Source of the DNA: an uncultured Lachnospiraceae bacterium
GTDB taxonomy: Bacteria > Bacillota > Clostridia > Lachnospirales > Lachnospiraceae
Reading direction: 5' to 3'
DNA: 64,000 nucleotides
Assembly: GCA_910585635.1 (NCBI GenBank)
Contig: CAJUFE010000009.1
Location: 46,575 to 110,574 of the forward strand
Shown piece by piece: positions 42,346 to 52,400 of this stretch (the stretch's first letter is position 1; every line of letters begins with the position of its first letter). Below the pieces are notes generated by a model. That model saw nothing but the letters and a program-made list of their open reading frames with translations. It searched no databases and was not told the DNA's origin. The translations under genes were made by a program, and so were the position numbers.

Positions 42346-42900
42346 TTAGCCCTCCTTTATACTGGTATCGTGCCACTTTAACCCGCGTTTTTTATAAAGC
42401 GGGATCCAGTGCGCTTCGTAAAAATCGTAGCCTGCACCGTCAATGCCGAAGAAATATCCCCATTCATCATTTTCATAGATCCTGAACCCGCACTCGGACA
42501 TGAGCTTAATGCCACCGAGTTCTTCAAGCCAGTAGTCATCTGCGGAATCCCCGAAGGACCACATCCATCCCCACATCGGTAAGCCTTCATCATAAGCACG
42601 TCCAAAATCATCTTCTTTAACCAGGATACTTTCGCCGTCGTCCATACTGACCCGGTAGGTATCATGGTCAAAGCAATCTGTAATTTCTCCAAAATGTTCG
42701 GAGCTTCTATAAGGCTCTCCATCCGGATTTTCTTCAGGAAGGTTATAAACATAAACCCGCTGACCGGGACCTACAGCAGTTATCTCGCGCCAGTCAAGAG
42801 GCTTTGCGTCCATAAGGACTCTTATCATATCCTGCGGATATGCGTTCATTTCGCTTACCCATCTGTGGGCCGCATCGCTGATCGTCATTCCTTTTATCAT
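42346..42900 (-). CDS. Phage hypothetical protein, 184 residues
   Basis: The protein is acidic and aromatic-rich. A beta-barrel-like centre (AVGPGQRVYVYNLPEEN; YRVSMDDGESILVKEDDFGR) is followed by many Trp and Tyr (MWGWMWSFGDSADDYW). It overlaps the preceding gene by four bases. No known domain is recognised. Confidence 0.6.
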   Translation of the reverse strand: MIKGMTISDAAHRWVSEMNAYPQDMIRVLMDAKPLDWREITAVGPGQRVYVYNLPEENPDGEPYRSSEHFGEITDCFDHDTYRVSMDDGESILVKEDDFGRAYDEGLPMWGWMWSFGDSADDYWLEELGGIKLMSECGFRIYENDEWGYFFGIDGAGYDFYEAHWIPLYKKRGLKWHDTSIKEG

Positions 42901-43493
42901 AAAATACCCTCCATTTCCTGAATGAGACTATCCATCTTTTCCGGATCCTTTTCAGCCAGTATCTGCTCTCCCAAAGCAAGCAGCCTTGTCATTTCTTTGT
43001 TCAACTTCTCCAGTTCTGCATACTTTGCCTTCCGGGACTCGTAAAACGCCTGATCGTTTAAAGCTTCTTCCCATCCGTTGATGAACGCATGGACTTCCTG
43101 AATACTGTTGTATCCAACCTCCATATCATAATCGTTGCGGGCGGTATAGATTTCATATCTATAGTTCCGGCGTTCGTCATCAATGGCTACAAGGAAATAA
43201 AGATCATCTCGCTTGCTCTCGTCCATCGGCTCAAAACGAACGTCGTCATACAGAGGATCGTCACTGGCCGGACAGTTGTTTTTAAACCAGACCCGGTAGT
43301 TATCCAGGATGTATTCACTTGTGATGCCGTCGAGGATCTTCCATATCTCTGCCAGCCTGTCAGCAAGCTCATCCGTCTCGCAGAACCAGTCATACCACCC
43401 GGCCTCAACCTGGGTATTAAAATCTTTTGCGAGAAAATCACCCCTGCGGTATCTCTCGCAGAACTCTCTTAAAGTCATTTCTTTTTTCTCCAT
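42897..43493 (-). CDS. Phage hypothetical protein, 198 residues
   Basis: A 198-residue acidic helical protein starting MEKKEMTLREFCERYRRGDF. The last ~55 residues form a probable coiled coil (AELEKLNKEMTRLLALGEQI). The ATG shares a base with the stop of the AbrB-like gene upstream. No family is recognised; it is translated from the same operon. Confidence 0.6.
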   Translation of the reverse strand: MEKKEMTLREFCERYRRGDFLAKDFNTQVEAGWYDWFCETDELADRLAEIWKILDGITSEYILDNYRVWFKNNCPASDDPLYDDVRFEPMDESKRDDLYFLVAIDDERRNYRYEIYTARNDYDMEVGYNSIQEVHAFINGWEEALNDQAFYESRKAKYAELEKLNKEMTRLLALGEQILAEKDPEKMDSLIQEMEGIL

Positions 43494-43663
43494 CAGTTAC
43501 TTTCCACCTCCGGGATATATTTTTGTAAGACAACCCGCCCCTCGTTATCTATGCCAACTTCCATGGGTTGCCCTTCTTTAATTTCCAGCTGCCTTCTGAT
43601 ATCTTTCGGGATAGCGATTCTCCCCAGGTCGTCAACACGCCGTATTATTCCTGTTTTTATCAT
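43493..43663 (-). CDS. AbrB/SpoVT-like DNA-binding protein
   Basis: A 56-residue swapped-hairpin protein. The sequence GIIRRVDDLGRIAIPKDIRR followed by QLEIKEGQPMEV is the classic AbrB/MazE-type fold. GGAGG lies upstream of the ATG. As in other Firmicute phages it may regulate the operon or act as an antitoxin-like DNA binder; there is no adjacent toxin. It overlaps genes on both sides. Confidence 0.88.
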   Translation of the reverse strand: MIKTGIIRRVDDLGRIAIPKDIRRQLEIKEGQPMEVGIDNEGRVVLQKYIPEVESN

Positions 43664-44058
43664 TTTGTCCTCCTGTTTACTTCGTCCATTAAGATGGCCG
43701 CTGCCTGTTGCAGCGCCCGAGCCTGCATATCCATCCAGTCCTCCCGGTCATTAGGCGGGAGAGTTCCGGTCTTTGTCCGTTTCTGCTCCCTTGGCCCGCA
43801 CAGAGCCTTGCAGATATCACTGTCGTAGATCAGGTAATTTCCATCACGGCTATACTGGCTCCAGTTTTTTGCCCCGTTAAGCAGATCCTCCTCCGTGATT
43901 TTCCCAATCCTTATTCTGGGATCCCACAAGCCAAGGGACTTCCGTTCAAGATACTCATTGAACATATCAACTGCAAAATCTCTCACGCCCCGATCCCAAT
44001 AGGTTCTCGCTGACCGGTTTTCTATCTTTCTTCGGATGTCGATTATCAGCTTCTGCAT
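43660..44058 (-). CDS. Phage hypothetical protein, 132 residues
   Basis: A helical, charged protein (IENRSARTYWDRGVRDFAVD; LQQAAAILMDEVNRRTK). It overlaps the AbrB-like start and the zinc-ribbon gene stop by four or fewer bases. No recognised family or catalytic residues. The operon context only shows that it is an accessory phage gene near the right end. Confidence 0.6.
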   Translation of the reverse strand: MQKLIIDIRRKIENRSARTYWDRGVRDFAVDMFNEYLERKSLGLWDPRIRIGKITEEDLLNGAKNWSQYSRDGNYLIYDSDICKALCGPREQKRTKTGTLPPNDREDWMDMQARALQQAAAILMDEVNRRTK

Positions 44059-44438
44059 TATTCATCACCCACTTTCGTTCCGCACCTGGGACAAACTGTA
44101 TCATTACTGCCGTCTCCATAGTCCACCAGAATCCCGCATTTCGGACATTCCAGCCATTCATTATTCCGCATCCAGTCCTCCATAAGAGTCTCGGGATGCT
44201 GCCAGTCTACACTGTTGAATAACTCATCCGCAAAGTCTTTTTGATCGTTGCAAATTTGCAGAAAGCTTTCCGCCGTGTAAACCGTATCGGAAAGTTCCGG
44301 AACATAACACGGGTCGGAAGGTCTGTTCTTATAAGCGTCCCAGCTTTTAAAAATTGTTCCCTGGCCGTAGAATTGTTTTTCCAGACGAATGATTTCTCCG
44401 TCAGAGTTTATCTCACAAATCCCAACATCCTCAGCCAT
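44058..44438 (-). CDS. Zinc-ribbon phage protein, first gene of the right-end operon
   Basis: The ATG at 44438 with AAAGGAGG five bases upstream is chosen; the frame opens earlier only at a non-standard codon. The 126-residue protein ends with a zinc ribbon (CPKCGILVDYGDGS then CPRCGTKV). The rest contains an acidic helical region. It is the last phage gene before the host junction and, when the phage is excised, would be joined to the phage left end, so its promoter may lie there. Confidence 0.7.
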   Translation of the reverse strand: MAEDVGICEINSDGEIIRLEKQFYGQGTIFKSWDAYKNRPSDPCYVPELSDTVYTAESFLQICNDQKDFADELFNSVDWQHPETLMEDWMRNNEWLECPKCGILVDYGDGSNDTVCPRCGTKVGDE

Positions 44439-44464
44439 ATGCGCCTCCTTTCTGTGCAATTAAA

Positions 44465-44490
44465 AAAGCCCGCATTTCTGCGGACTTTTC
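44465..44490. terminator. Terminator between the prophage right-end operon and the host gene
   Basis: The stem GCCCGC/GCGGAC (one G-T pair on one strand) has a 6-base loop, with six T on the minus strand and TTTTC on the plus strand. It would stop host transcripts from entering the phage operon. Confidence 0.75.
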
Positions 44491-44565
44491 TGTATAGGCA
44501 AATTCAGCTAATTATCATGCTCCTCTGCCAGGCCCATAAAGCCCCTGGTCCTCCCGATGGTGGCC
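44491..44565. other. Probable prophage attachment junction (attR region)
   Basis: The host-derived frame of the substrate-binding protein reads normally up to about GLAEEHDN and stops at 44508-44510, then non-host sequence begins. The crossover must lie within about this interval. Serine integrases need only a short core, so no long repeat is expected, and the partner site is outside the window. Confidence 0.6.
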
Positions 44566-45206
44566 GTGGCCCCCTCGGTGCCGCGCAAGATCAGGATATC
44601 CAGCTCCTCATCCTGACGCCCCTGCTTTTTTAAGCATCCCTCCAGCGCTTCTCCGGCCAGGCGCCCCTCCCGCACGAAATCGGGGCCGATCCAGGCCACG
44701 TAGAGGGAATCATCCCAGACCTTGGCCTTCCGGTCGATCATGATCACCGGTATCCCGGCCTCCTTCGCCTCCTGCAGCACCGTCTCCCAGCCCATCTCCA
44801 TGATCGGAGAGAACACGATATAATCCACACGCTGGGAGATGAAGCTGCGCAGCGCCTTGATCTGGTTCTCCTGCTTCTGCCTGGCATTTTTGAAGATCAG
44901 GAAATACCCGTTCTCCTTTGTAAAGACCTTCTGGATCGAAGCCGTATTCGCCGTCCGCCACACGGATTCACTGCCCACCTGGGATACCCCCACTACGATC
45001 AGTTCCTCTTCCTGGTCTGTCTCCTTTAGCGCTGCCTGATCCGCTCTCTGCTCCTTAAAGAGCTTTCCCGTACAGCCGAAAGCTGTGAGCGCCAGCCACA
45101 GGGCCGCGATCCCGAAGAGGAGGCCTCTCCCCGGTCTTTTGCTCCGCCTTGTCCCTTTTCCTTTCCTTCCAGCCACCTGCTCCCCAGTCACCTGCTCCTC
45201 GCTCAT
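44508..45206 (-). pseudogene. Truncated sugar-type substrate-binding protein (cut by prophage)
   Basis: A lipoprotein-like start (membrane segment with FGCTG lipobox, residues about 28-48) is followed by the first lobe of a periplasmic-binding fold: VVGVSQVGSESVWRTANTAS, VDYIVFSPIMEMGWE, IPVIMIDRKAK, DILILRGTEGATATIGRTRG. A full protein would have about 330 residues; this one stops at 232, lacking the second lobe. It overlaps the sensor kinase stop by four bases, so the pair was an uptake-sensing operon. Loss of the second lobe should abolish sugar binding. Confidence 0.85.
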
Positions 45207-46702
45207 CTGCCCTCCTGCTCCTCTCTCTTTACCATCGCCGGGATCTTCAGCTCGACCATGGTCCCCTTCCCCTTTTCCGACCAGATCTTCATCCCATACT
45301 CCGGGCCGAAGTGCATATGGATCCGCTCATTGACATTGGCCAGGCCAAAGCCCTTATCCGTCTCACTGCAGGGGCGCTCGATATCCTTTTGCAGCCGGGC
45401 TAACTCCTCCGGCTCCATCCCCACGCCGTCGTCCTGGACGGTGAGGCACAGGTCCTCCCCCTCCTTCGCCCCCGTGACCCGGATATAGCCCCTGGCCCGC
45501 TTATATTTGATCCCGTGATACAGGGCATTCTCCACCAAAGGCTGAAGGGTCAGCTTCAAGATCTGGTGCTCATCCAGCGCCGGGTCGATCCAGATCTCAT
45601 ATTCCAGGATATCCCGGTAGCGCACGGACTGGATCTCCAGATAGCTCTTGATATGCTCCTTCTCTTCCTTTAAAGAGATCAGCTCCCGCCCCCTGCTCAA
45701 AGCCAGGCGGAAGAAGTCTGACAGGGCCACTACCATATCCACTGCCTTGTCCTCCTGCTCCCCTTCGATCAGCCAGACGATGGTATCCAGGGTATTATAG
45801 AGGAAATGGGGATTGATCTGCTCCTGCAAGAGGCGCAGGTCCATCCACCGCAGCTTCCGCTCATCCTCCTTGGTCTTCTCCAGCAGGGCCTCCATCTTTT
45901 CCGCCATATCGTCAAAGCTGCGGGCCAGCCCCTCAATCTCATCCCCCGAGGCCACCTCTGCCCGGACACGCAAGTCCCCCGCCCCGATCTTTCTGGCAGC
46001 CTCCTGCAGCGCCTTTACCGGGCTTAAGATCCCCCTGGTGACCCTGAACGCCATCCAGGTGGTGACCGCTACCAGGAGCACCACCAGGATGGCGCAGATC
46101 AGGATGAAGGCCTGGATCTGACGATGGAGGGCATCGGTGACGGTCTCCATGCTCTTGGTCTGATAGTAGATGTAATACTGGATGTTCTCCTGGATCAGCT
46201 CGGTCAGGATGTAGATGTTGTTATCCAGCTCCTTGATGTTCTGGTCGTAGCGCCCGCCCATCTGGATGTTCTTTAAGATATCGTCCACCCGCTTTTCCAG
46301 GGTGTCGATATTCCGGAGCAGGCTCTCCAGCCAGCTGCGGCTCTCCGGCTCCGTGGTGACCCCCACCAGCTTCTGTAGGTCCCCCCGCAGCTCCCCGATC
46401 AGGGCGTAAGGGTCCTTTAAGGTGTCATCCTCCCCGATCCCCTCCTGGTCCACGTAGCCCACCACCAGCTTGTACAGGCTCTCGTCCATCTCTTCCTTGA
46501 AGTTTAAGTTGTAATTATTGGCGATGGTCATATTGCTGACGATCTTGTCATAGGTCTGGCTGTAGTCCGCCATGGAGACTAAGAGCACCAGGGCAAGAGT
46601 GATAAAGGGCAGCATAGCCGCCATCGACAGCATCAGGATCTTCTTCCCGATCGAAAAATGGATGCTGTCCCTGGCGGGCGCATCCGCTCTTATCCTCTGC
46701 AT
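45203..46702 (-). CDS. YesM/LytS-type sensor histidine kinase
   Basis: A 499-residue kinase. Membrane segments are at about 25-47 and 195-218, with a helical extracellular region between. A HAMP domain (RVTRGILSPVKALQEAARKI) leads to the His_kinase motif INPHFLYNTLDTIVWLIEG, N-box LVENALYHGIKYK and G-box GFGLANVNERIHMHFG. It would phosphorylate a response regulator, not in the window, in answer to a sugar-type ligand from the truncated binding protein. Start MQRIRADAPAR. Confidence 0.9.
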   Translation of the reverse strand: MQRIRADAPARDSIHFSIGKKILMLSMAAMLPFITLALVLLVSMADYSQTYDKIVSNMTIANNYNLNFKEEMDESLYKLVVGYVDQEGIGEDDTLKDPYALIGELRGDLQKLVGVTTEPESRSWLESLLRNIDTLEKRVDDILKNIQMGGRYDQNIKELDNNIYILTELIQENIQYYIYYQTKSMETVTDALHRQIQAFILICAILVVLLVAVTTWMAFRVTRGILSPVKALQEAARKIGAGDLRVRAEVASGDEIEGLARSFDDMAEKMEALLEKTKEDERKLRWMDLRLLQEQINPHFLYNTLDTIVWLIEGEQEDKAVDMVVALSDFFRLALSRGRELISLKEEKEHIKSYLEIQSVRYRDILEYEIWIDPALDEHQILKLTLQPLVENALYHGIKYKRARGYIRVTGAKEGEDLCLTVQDDGVGMEPEELARLQKDIERPCSETDKGFGLANVNERIHMHFGPEYGMKIWSEKGKGTMVELKIPAMVKREEQEGR

Positions 46703-46852
46703 CCTTCCTCCTTTTAAGCTAGAGGGCGATGGTCCGTATCCAGTAGAGCGGACCTTTTTGTCCTTACCCTTTCTTGGCAGCCAAAAGAGCCTTTAGTGCA
46801 GCGATCTCCTGGTCTTTTCGCGCCGCATCCATTTTCGTCCGTTCCAGCTCCT

Positions 46853-47146
46853 GATCCTTCTGCTCCAGCTCTTGATCCTTCTGCTCCAGCTCCTGATCCT
46901 TCTGTTCCAGCTCTTGATCCTTCTGCTCCAGCTCCTGATCCTTCTGCTCCAGCTTTTGATCCTTCTGCTCCAGCTCCTGATCCTTCTGTTCCAATTCCTG
47001 ATCCTTCTGTTCCAATTCCTGATGCTTCTGTTCCAGCTCCTGATCCTTCTGCTCCAACTCCTGATCCTTCTGCTCCAACTTCTGATCCTTCTGTTCCAAC
47101 TCCTGATGCTTCTGTTCCAATTCCTGATGCTTCTGTTCCAATTCCT
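46853..47146. repeat. 21-bp tandem repeat encoding a heptad coiled coil
   Basis: About 14 uninterrupted 21-bp units (type GATCCTTCTGCTCCAGCTCCT, given here in two parts: GATCCTTCTG and CTCCAGCTCCT) encode the heptad ELEQKDQ. Units differ at few bases, for example GATC/GATG and CAGC/CAAT. Copy number changes would keep frame and lengthen the coiled coil by one heptad. Confidence 0.92.
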
Positions 47147-48072
47147 GGCCTAACTGCTCCAACACTTGTTTCTTCTGCTCCAACTCCTCTTGCATCTCAT
47201 CGACCATATACATCACCGTATTGTGATCTAGTATGGCAAGCTCCTTAGAAAACATGTTCATCACCCTCTCCGTATCAAAACATAGGTCATAGGCCTGCTG
47301 GTACATATCCTTGAACATGGGAAAGCGGACGATCAGCTCCTCGATCCGCGCCGGGTCGGTGAAGCTTAAAAAAGCCATCCATGCCTCCAGGACTGTGCTG
47401 ATAGGTCTATTCTCCATACTTTTGCGGTAGATGTCAAGAGGGATCAGGATAAACTCCTGAAGGAAATCCATCACGACACCGCTGTCGGACCGCTGGCGGA
47501 AACGGTGGAGCCAGCAGTCCTTGTACGGGCGGAGCTCAGCAGGGGACTTCTCAAAGAGGACGATCGTATACACTTTGATATCCCGGTAGTTGAAACGGTC
47601 CCCCCTCTCCCCACGGACCCTTTTATACTGCCGCAGGAGATGATCTGAGGAGTAACAAGCGCAGCGCTGACTGGGGAAGGCATAGCCCAGCTTCTGGACC
47701 TCCACGTCGCACAGGCTCCCATCCTCCAGCTGGACGATGATATCCGTGTAGAGAAGGGAGGACTCGGCCCCCAGGCGGACCGAGTCATTGGGCAACGCCT
47801 GCAGGACCGCCACCTTCCGGTCCAGGAGGAGGGACAGGAGCGCGGACAGACGCTCTGGGGTGTTCTCCGGATTGAAAAGTTCTTTGAAGATCCCGTCATA
47901 AAGGACCTTTATCCCCTTCTCCCCACAGCACTGGGCCAGGAACTCCTCTTTTACATCCTGGTCCCATTGCGCAAAGAGCGCACTCAGGGCTGGGCTGGCA
48001 GCGATGATCTGCAGGGTCGCCTTCCGGGAACGGATAGAAGGGAAATGCCTTGCAAGGGACGGCTTGCGGGTA

Positions 48073-48216
48073 GCTGGGTAAACGGCTGCGCAGGAGACTG
48101 GGGGAGGGGCTGGGTAGGCGGCTGCGCAGGAGACTGGGAGAGGGGCTGGGTAGGCGGCTGCGCAGGAGACTGGGAGAGGGACTGGGTAGGCGGCTGCGCA
48201 GAGAGCTGGGCGGGAA
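48073..48216. repeat. 36-bp tandem repeat encoding Pro/Gln-rich units
   Basis: Three near-identical 36-bp units and one partial unit encode AQPPTQPLSQSP on the minus strand. They lie in the N-terminal part of the Rpn-type gene before the frameshift. Confidence 0.88.
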
Positions 48217-48279
48217 GTGGGGGCATCCCTTGTCCAGCTCCTGCTGTGATGGCAGTATTGTTCTTGTGTCTTTTCATAA

Positions 48280-48663
48280 AATGTGTTCTCCTTTCCTTGA
48301 GCGATGACCGATGATCAGTCAATGAACGGCGGCCTGGCCTTTGATGATCGATAGTGACAGACCGGCCTGTAGATACAGACAGACTCCTGGTACAGACAGG
48401 TCACAGGACAGGTAGATCGAAAAGCCGACCATAGGACAGACCTGTCCTCAATAAAAAATGGGAAAAATGGCCTCAGATACGCATCGCTCAAAAAGCCGCG
48501 CATGGCCTACGGCGCAGAACACGCCTGTTATAGATAGACAAAGGATATCATATCCTGTAAAAAATTGCAAGTTCTTTTTCACCGGCATCTTAAAGGTGAT
48601 CACCTACATCGTCCTTCTGGCATCCGGGGTCGTGGTCCACATCTGACCCTTTGAAGAACATCA
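48280..48663. other. Intergenic stretch with a possible promoter for the Rpn-type gene
   Basis: No gene is supported here. On the minus strand TTGCAA (48565-48570) and TATCCT (48542-48547) are 17 bp apart and could be a weak promoter with a ~260-base leader. Short GACAG-type repeats occur near 48350-48450. Confidence 0.4.
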
Positions 48664-48703
48664 CAAAAAAGGGGAGCGCCACGATCTATATGGCCACTCC
48701 CCT
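48664..48703 (-). terminator. Terminator downstream of the AAA ATPase remnant
   Basis: On the minus strand a stem AGGGGAGTGGCCA/TGGCGCTCCCCT with two small defects is followed by TTTTTTGTG. Confidence 0.65.
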
Positions 48704-48787
48704 CTCCTTCTGCTGCTATGGACCACTGGCGTCCTTTGGATCGGCCAGCCTTTGGCGCGGTATCCAGCCATCTGGCTGCGTCTCATG

Positions 48788-49300
48788 TCACGCTTTCGGA
48801 AAGCGTCGATCTAATGCCAGTCCGATCAGCCGGTCCGCATGGTCCGCCATAAAAAGCGGGATGTTCAATACATCTCCATCTGCCTTTAAATTCTCCAGAG
48901 AGAACCGGATGCGCAGCTTTACCCTGTCCCCAAACAGCTCCTTGAACTTCCTGAGACTCTTGCCGGCTATGTTCATCTCCGACTCGATCTCTATCGGAAA
49001 GACGTCATTCTTCAGCTTCTCGACCAAAGGATCATAAAATGCATCCGGGATCGGCTCCAAGGTATCGACGGTGTCCAGATACGCCCCAAGACCTCCATCC
49101 CCATTTGCCATGAGAAATTCCGTAAACGTCATGGGATCGATCTGCATAAAGTTGACCTTCCCTACCGGAAAGGAAGAGGGCCTGGCTAACGCGCTCCCAA
49201 GAAGGGAGCTGGCGCAGGCGATGTGATAGGCCGGAGCATTCTCACTTTCCATTTCAGCAGCTGTTCCATCATCACCCGCTCCATAGTGCCCTCCATCCAC
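48788..49300 (-). pseudogene. Decayed AAA ATPase (DUF4143-type) gene
   Basis: The 170-residue frame contains only parts of the ATPase: SENAPAYHIACASSLLGSAL and SFPVGKVNFMQIDPMTFTEF from the middle, then directly a C-terminal piece (FPIEIESEMNIAGKSLRKF; VLNIPLFMADHADRLI). The Walker A/B part and most of the DUF4143 region are missing, so it is an internally deleted remnant. Such ATPases are mobile defence- or toxin-like genes of unclear role. Confidence 0.75.
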
Positions 49301-49414
49301 ATAAAAATATCATTTTATGTGGATTTAATCACACTTTTATCATATTTTATGTGGATCCTAAAAACCAACACTTTCTTAAATTTTCTGCCTGCCCCATAGC
49401 GGCCCGGCAGTGGC
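49301..49414. other. Short AT-rich intergenic spacer
   Basis: Contains two copies of a short TTTTATGTGGAT motif (about 49312 and 49341). No gene seen. Confidence 0.4.
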
Positions 49415-52400
49415 TCAGTGGAGATACCGGCTCAGGACCGACATGAACAGCTCGATGTCGATCGGCTTTGCGATGTGGGCATCCATCCCGTTCTTTAAGG
49501 CCGCCTCCTTGTCCTCCTCCATGGCATTAGCCGTCATAGCGATGATCGGGAGGTCCTTTACATCCCTGCGGGGCAGTGCGCGGATGGTCCTGGTCGCCTC
49601 GTAGCCATCCATGACCGGCATCTGCACATCCATCAAGACCGCGTCGTAATAATACTCCTCGACCTGGCGCATCCGCTCCACGGCATCGGATCCGTCTGGC
49701 GCAGACTCCACCGTAAAGCCGGTCTCCTCCAAGATCGCCTCCGCGATCTCCTGGTTCAGCTCATTATCCTCCACCAGCAGGATACGCTTCCCGCTGAAAT
49801 CGGCCTGGGACCAGGTCGGCCGCTCCTCCTTTTCGATCAGGTCATTCGCCGCCAGGAGGGAGGCTTTAAGATCGGACATGAACAAGGGCTTGGCACAGAA
49901 CGCCGTGATCCCCGCCTCTCTGGCTTCCTCCTCGATATCGGTCCAATCGTAGGCGGTAAGGATGATGATCGGCACCTCGTGGCCGATGGCCGCGCGGATG
50001 CCCTTCGCTGTGTCGATACCGCTCAGCTCCGGCATCTGCCAGTCGATGATGTAGGTATGGTAAGGATCGCCCTTATCATGGGCGCTCTTCGCCTGGCTCA
50101 CCGCTTCCCTGCCGGAGGTGGTCCATTCTGCCCGCATCCCCAGCTGCTCCAGCATCCGGGCCACACTCTCACAGCTGTCATGGTCGTCATCCACCACCAG
50201 GGCCCGGAGCCCCTCCATCTCTTTGATCTGCGCCGCGCTCTTCTCTATATCCTGGAGCCGCAGGCTGATCTCCACCTTAAACTCGCTGCCTTTTCCTTTC
50301 TCACTGCGGACGCTGATCTTGCCTCCCATCATCTCCACGATGTTCTTGGTGATCGCCATCCCCAGCCCTGTACCCTGGATGCCGGTCTTGGTGGTGCTGG
50401 CCTCCCGCTCAAAGGGCTCGAAGATGTGCTCCACAAAATCCGGTGACATGCCGATGCCATTATCCTTGACCAGGAACACGTAGTCTCCATAGCCCCGGTG
50501 GAAGGTGGCCTGCTGTAGGATGCGGAAGCTGATCGTCCCTCCTGCCGGCGTGTATTTCACGGCATTGCTCAAAAGGTTCACAAAGATCTGGGAGAGCTTT
50601 AGCGAATCGGCAATCACATCCTCATTGGTCACGTCAAAGGTATCGATGAACAGCTCCAGCCGCTTAGCCTTCACCTGTGGCTGGATGATATTGACCAGAT
50701 TGTGGGTCAAGGCCGAGATATTGCATTCCTGCTCTTTGATCTGCACCTTCCCGCTCTCGATGCGGCTCATATCCAGGATATCATTGATCAGGCTCAGCAG
50801 ATGGTTGCTGGAGGATAAGACCTTTTGGAGGCAATCCTTGACCTGGCTCTGGTTGTCGATGTGGCTCACCGCCAGAGTGGCAAAGCCGATGATCGCGTTC
50901 ATGGGGGTCCGGATGTCATGGGACATATTGGACAGGAACGTGGTCTTGGCGCTGTTAGCGTGCTGGGCCTGCATCAGCGCCTCCTGGAGGGCCTGGGTCT
51001 GCTCCCGCTGCTTCCTGACCTGTGCCGTGATATCTTTGGAGATCACCATGACCATCAGATCCCCCGTCCCTTCATCCTGGGTCATGATAAAGGATTGGCG
51101 CACGCAGATCTGCTGCCCGGCAGAGGCCCGGTCCCAGTGATCTAAGGTCACCTCGGTCTCACCTTTTTCAAAGCAGTCTTTTAAATGGGCCAGATCCACT
51201 GTGGCATCATAGTCCTCTACGGATTCCTCAAGGATAAAGTCCTTCCACTTTTCAAAGCACAGGGAGGCCGGGCAGGGCGCTTTCAGTCCCACCTTCTCCA
51301 GCAGGGAGATCTGCTGGCCGTCCACCATACGCTGGACATCCTGCTGGACAAGGTCCTTCGTCAGGTTGAACTCAAAGGTACAGAACGCGCTGGAGGTGAC
51401 CGCGATCCGATACTGCCGTTCCTTGCGGTTCGCCACAGAGATCTCCGCCTGGGCGTGCTTCTTTTCCTGGCTTTCCTTCTCCAGCTGCCTGCCCATCCGC
51501 CGTCCCCTGAACAGCAGGAGCAGGATGTAGGCCAGGAACATACCCACCAGGACCGCCTGCAAGATCATCCCGATCTGGTTGGCATCATGGACCATCTCCT
51601 GGGTCACGCTCTTCGGGAAGGTCTGGACCAGCACATAGTCGCTGTTTGGCACATATAACACACAGAGATTATCTGTCAGGCTGCCCGGCGCACAGATAAA
51701 CCCCCCTTCGCCTGAACCGCGTCGGAAGATCTCCCAGGCGTCGGCCGCGGTCCCGGCATCGATGACCCCGGCTTCCTGCAGCGCATCCAGCAGCGGCTTT
51801 TCATAGACGGCCGCATCGGAGGACGCGACGACCCTCCCCTCCTGGGTACACAGAAAAACATCTGCCTGCTCGCCGAAATAGCTGGTGGACAGCATCTCCC
51901 GAAGATAATCCTCTGCAAAATAAAGCCCCAGCAGCAACCCGAAGATCTCGCCGTCGTGCCGCAAAGGGGCATAAAATGCCATCATGGTCTTGGACGTGAT
52001 CCTGGAGTCAAAGACCACGTCGGCCCCGCTCTCCCCCGCCATCCCGCTGGCAAAATACTCTCGGTCCCGACCGTTGAAGGTCCTTCCATCTGAAGCCAGG
52101 TTGACCCCATCCTGATCTGCGAACTGCAGCGCATCGAAATCGGAATTATCCTCCAGCGCCAGCAGCATATCGGTGCCCACCTCCGGCTCGTTCAAGGTCT
52201 CGCTCAGCAGGTAGGTATAGTTGCGGATCCGGCGGCTGGCGTTCAAGAGCTCACTCTCGATCCGCAGTACGGTCTGCCGTGCCGAATCCATCGCATAGTT
52301 CAGGTTGCATTCCTCGATCCGCCGGCTGTTCATGGCCGAATACCAGATGAACAGCAGACAGACCGCCGCCATCAGGATCGAGATATACAGCACGTTCTGC

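Larger units (their letters stand above)
1..44507. mobile_element. Prophage of a temperate myovirus (left end outside window)
   Basis: The span holds a near-complete set of phage modules: early genes, XRE switch, serine integrase, holin and endolysin, DGR, tail, head, packaging and small accessory genes. Sheath, tube, gp25 and baseplate J products show a contractile tail. The right border is placed where the phage operon ends and a host substrate-binding protein gene breaks off. The left border is not in the window, so total size exceeds 44.5 kb. Within-phage homologies (two leaders, two paralogous small genes) support one phage rather than two adjacent ones. Confidence 0.93.
46764..48279 (-). 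pseudogene. Rpn-type PD-(D/E)XK nuclease/transposase-like gene, frameshifted
   Basis: Translation probably starts at the ATG at 48279 (AAAGGAG upstream) with a Pro/Gln/Ser repeat region, but this frame stops at 47984. The Rpn nuclease domain is in another frame from at least 48050: HFPSIRSRKATLQIIAASP, VLYDGIFKELFNPENTPERL, then SSLLYTDIIVQLEDGSLCDV and RQYKRVRGERG. A one-base shift joins the two. The C-terminus is a heptad-repeat coiled coil. Rpn proteins are DNA endonucleases linked to recombination. Decay, phase change or sequencing error are all possible. Confidence 0.7.

Noticed and set aside
43493..43663. AbrB-like gene as antitoxin of a toxin-antitoxin pair
   Set aside because: Neighbouring genes do not resemble MazF, PemK or Doc toxins.
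46796..47248. A + strand ORF of 150 residues with a Pro/Asp/Ser repeat
   Set aside because: It is the antisense of the 21-bp heptad repeat tract; open frames on both strands arise from the repeat period.
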